Assembly (NCBI GenBank): GCA_022360615.1
Contig: JAKSCL010000193.1
Location: 1-35,058, forward strand
Source of the DNA: Hyphomicrobiales bacterium
GTDB lineage: Bacteria; Pseudomonadota; Alphaproteobacteria; Rhizobiales; JAKSCL01
DNA length: 35,058 nt
Direction of reading: 5' to 3'
Under the pieces are notes generated by a model, which was given only the letters and a program-made list of their open reading frames with translations, was not told the DNA's origin and ran no database searches. This document shows, piece after piece, positions 34,048-35,058 of this stretch. Positions within the stretch are counted from its first letter, which is position 1; each line of letters opens with the position of its first letter. The translations under genes were made by a program, and so were the position numbers.

Positions 34048-34170
34048 CAACTCTCTGAAAATGACGCCTTTTGCCGGCGCCCGGCGAAGTCGCCTCGCTG
34101 CTAAATGCTGTAAGCGACGTTCGTGTGAAGAAAAGCGCATTTCAGTGCGCGTCTCGGCCGCTGGATCATC

Positions 34171-34194
34171 GGAACAAATCCAATGATGACGGTT
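34171..34194 (+). promoter_or_regulatory. Orphan match to a general-stress (EcfG-type) promoter
   Basis: GGAAC at 34171-34175 is followed after 16 bases by GTT at 34192-34194. This matches the usual EcfG sigma-factor pattern of alphaproteobacteria (GGAAC, 16-17 bases, GTT). No plus-strand gene starts directly downstream; a transcript would run antisense to the 63-residue gene. It may be a chance match. Confidence 0.22.
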
Positions 34195-34260
34195 AAGTTG
34201 TATGGTCACCCGTAAAGCGCGGAATACCGATCACCTCCGAAACCGACAGCGATTCAAAAC

Positions 34261-34452
34261 CTAAAGGCGCGTGGCGTCCTTCAAGAGCTGATCACGCAGA
34301 AGATCGAAGTCGATCCCGAATTCGGCGGCTACCGCGCCTTCAAAGTTTGCCTTGATCGAATCGGTTTCATCGCGTGTCAAACCAACACTGCCTGTGATTT
34401 TCTCAAGAACGCGGCCGCTGACCTCTTTGTCCGCGATGTCTCTTTCGGCCAT
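34261..34452 (-). CDS. Small hypothetical protein diverging from the Zur-type box
   Basis: I do not recognise this 63-residue protein. It starts MAERDIADKEVSGRVLEKIT, continues VGLTRDETDSIKANFEGAVA and ends LLRDQLLKDATRL. It is acidic, helical and has no cysteine or membrane segment. GGTGG lies five bases before the ATG at 34452. An in-frame ATG at 34476 with GAGG is an alternative, but it would leave almost no leader after the probable promoter. It is transcribed away from the palindrome at 34497-34513, so it may be part of a zinc-starvation response. No metal-binding motif is visible. Confidence 0.6.
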   Translation of the reverse strand: MAERDIADKEVSGRVLEKITGSVGLTRDETDSIKANFEGAVAAEFGIDFDLLRDQLLKDATRL

Positions 34453-34496
34453 GCCAGCCACCCTGCAATTGCGCATTCCAATCGCCCTCTTGTGTA

Positions 34497-34513
34497 ATGT
34501 TATACTATAACAT
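34497..34513. promoter_or_regulatory. Perfect Zur-type operator
   Basis: ATGTTATA-C-TATAACAT is a perfect 8+1+8 palindrome. It equals the core of the gammaproteobacterial Zur consensus (ATGTTATAnTATAACAT). It sits between the small minus-strand gene and a Zur-like gene followed by a COG0523 GTPase, which are typical Zur targets. On the plus strand it fills the spacer between a possible -35 (TTGTGT, 34490-34495) and a possible -10 (TATCAA, 34513-34518). Confidence 0.85.
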
Positions 34514-34546
34514 ATCAAACGTGCGACTGGTTGATGGAGGCATCGC

Positions 34547-34912
34547 ATGAGCAAGCGGGGGAAGATGCGGGCGGAAGCGTTGGCGGATCTAAGCCGACGC
34601 GGCGGCCCGCTGTCAGCCTACGACGTTCTCGGAGAGTTGCGCGAGGCCAATCCGAAGATCGCGCCGCCAACGATCTATCGGGCGCCGTCCACACTAGCGG
34701 AGCGCGGGCGCGTCTATCGCCTCGAAGCCTTCAACGCATTTATCGCCTCTCAGTGCGCATTGCGGCGCAATCGTACGGAGGGCGTCCTGCAGCAGTGTGG
34801 CAAAGGCGAATTGACGCGAAAAGACGCGGTCGACGGCGGTCAGGTCGGCTGCATCCCGCAGCCATATGCAGCGCTGGCACCAGCCGCACCTGAACAAGTC
34901 ATTACGTTGTAA
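34547..34912 (+). CDS. Zur-like Fur-family regulator with a degenerate metal-binding domain
   Basis: This is a 121-residue protein; intact Zur proteins are usually about 135-170. The N-terminal winged helix is recognisable: GGPLSAYDVLGELREANPKI, then APPTIYRA, then LAERGRVYRLEAFNAFIA. In the recognition-helix region a typical YRAL reads YRAP, with a proline that should disturb the helix. The C-terminal half (from about 66) is poorly conserved: the His-rich NAFIAC-H-x-H region reads FIASQCALRRNRT, CxxC reads QQC, and the protein ends PEQVITL just where the final GxCxxC should follow. The frame is intact, so this is a decaying or altered regulator rather than a simple frameshift. GGAGG precedes the ATG by 6 bases. 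The upstream palindrome would allow autoregulation by a functional Zur elsewhere. Confidence 0.75.
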   Translation: MSKRGKMRAEALADLSRRGGPLSAYDVLGELREANPKIAPPTIYRAPSTLAERGRVYRLEAFNAFIASQCALRRNRTEGVLQQCGKGELTRKDAVDGGQVGCIPQPYAALAPAAPEQVITL

Positions 34913-34933
34913 CTCATTAGGAATGCATGACCC

Positions 34934-35058
34934 ATGTCTGCCATCGACCGACTTCCTGTCACCGTCCTCTCCGGCTTTCTCGGCGCCGGCAAGACGACAC
35001 TGCTGAACCGCGTGCTGAACAATCGCGATGGACGGCGAGTCGCCGTCATCGTCAACGA
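34934..35058 (+). CDS. COG0523-type (CobW/ZigA-like) metallochaperone GTPase, N-terminal part
   Basis: Only the first 41 codons are in the window. The protein begins [20 protein letters not shown], a P-loop GFLGAGKTT typical of G3E-family COG0523 GTPases (CobW, YeiR, ZigA, ZNG1). It continues [20 protein letters not shown], the normal first strand and switch region. These proteins help deliver zinc or other metals to clients when the metal is scarce. It begins 21 bases after the Zur-like gene, so both probably respond to the Zur-type box. The cysteine-rich CXCC motif that would confirm the subgroup lies beyond the right edge. Confidence 0.92.
   Translation, partial: MSAIDRLPVTVLSGFLGAGKTTLLNRVLNNRDGRRVAVIVN

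Larger units (their letters stand above)
33885..34260. other. 376-base non-coding stretch with hairpins and a palindromic element
   Basis: After the gamma-glutamyltransferase stop come a short hairpin (CCGGC-CTTGT-GCCGG, 33920-33934) and a second one (TCCTCGAAC with GTTCCGAGGA, 33960-33980, one bulge). These may end the TRAP operon mRNA, although no U-tract follows. The 34000-34047 palindromic element and an orphan GGAAC-N16-GTT motif are listed separately. I see no gene. Confidence 0.5.

Noticed and set aside
33892-34104. A 70-codon plus-strand frame after the gamma-glutamyltransferase
   Set aside because: It passes through hairpins and the palindromic element, has no ribosome site and no domain.
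34694-34897. A cysteine-rich minus-strand frame opposite the Zur-like gene
   Set aside because: Its cysteines arise from the complement of the degenerate C-terminus; it has no ribosome site and no known domain.

Overview
The window looks like chromosomal DNA of a GC-rich alphaproteobacterium, most probably Hyphomicrobiales (Rhizobiales) or a close relative. The basis is gene order and protein style: petAB divergent from a TrmL-hemF pair; a DUF1285 - CoA pyrophosphatase - DUF6111 - CCA transferase operon divergent from MoxR - DUF58 - BatA/DUF4159 - VWA-like genes; and TAXI-type TRAP transport genes. I see no rRNA, tRNA, CRISPR array, transposase, integrase or phage gene. The identification rests on recognition by eye, not on a database search.

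Layout. 1-2412: start of cytochrome b (cut by the window edge) and the Rieske protein on the minus strand, divergent from trmL and hemF. The shared intergenic region carries a 17-bp palindrome resembling an iron-responsive Irr box. 2434-7136 (minus): the DUF1285/nudL/DUF6111/cca operon, then a molybdenum sulfite dehydrogenase and a small cytochrome c. 7371-14303 (plus): MoxR ATPase, DUF58 protein and two large membrane proteins, a MoxR/VWA-type module. 14379-18393: GNAT acetyltransferase, glutathionyl-hydroquinone reductase, NUDIX hydrolase, metallophosphoesterase and an unknown tail-anchored protein. 18651-22606: glycosyltransferase, DUF2267 protein, membrane class III adenylate cyclase and a metallo-beta-lactamase-fold hydrolase. 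22875-25068: iron-type alcohol dehydrogenase facing an aldo/keto reductase.

25214-33884 is the most accessory-looking part. A minus-strand set (ThDP enzyme, TauE/SafE permease, VOC protein) is divergent from a plus-strand set (TAXI solute-binding protein, fused TRAP permease, gamma-glutamyltransferase-family hydrolase). Together they look like an uptake, hydrolysis, ThDP-enzyme and efflux route for an unidentified, perhaps organosulfur, compound.

33885-35058 holds a 376-bp non-coding stretch with a palindromic element, then a small minus-strand gene and a plus-strand Zur-like gene diverging from a perfect 17-bp Zur-type palindrome, and finally the start of a COG0523 metallochaperone GTPase. 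This is a zinc-starvation locus, but its Zur-like protein has lost most expected metal ligands.
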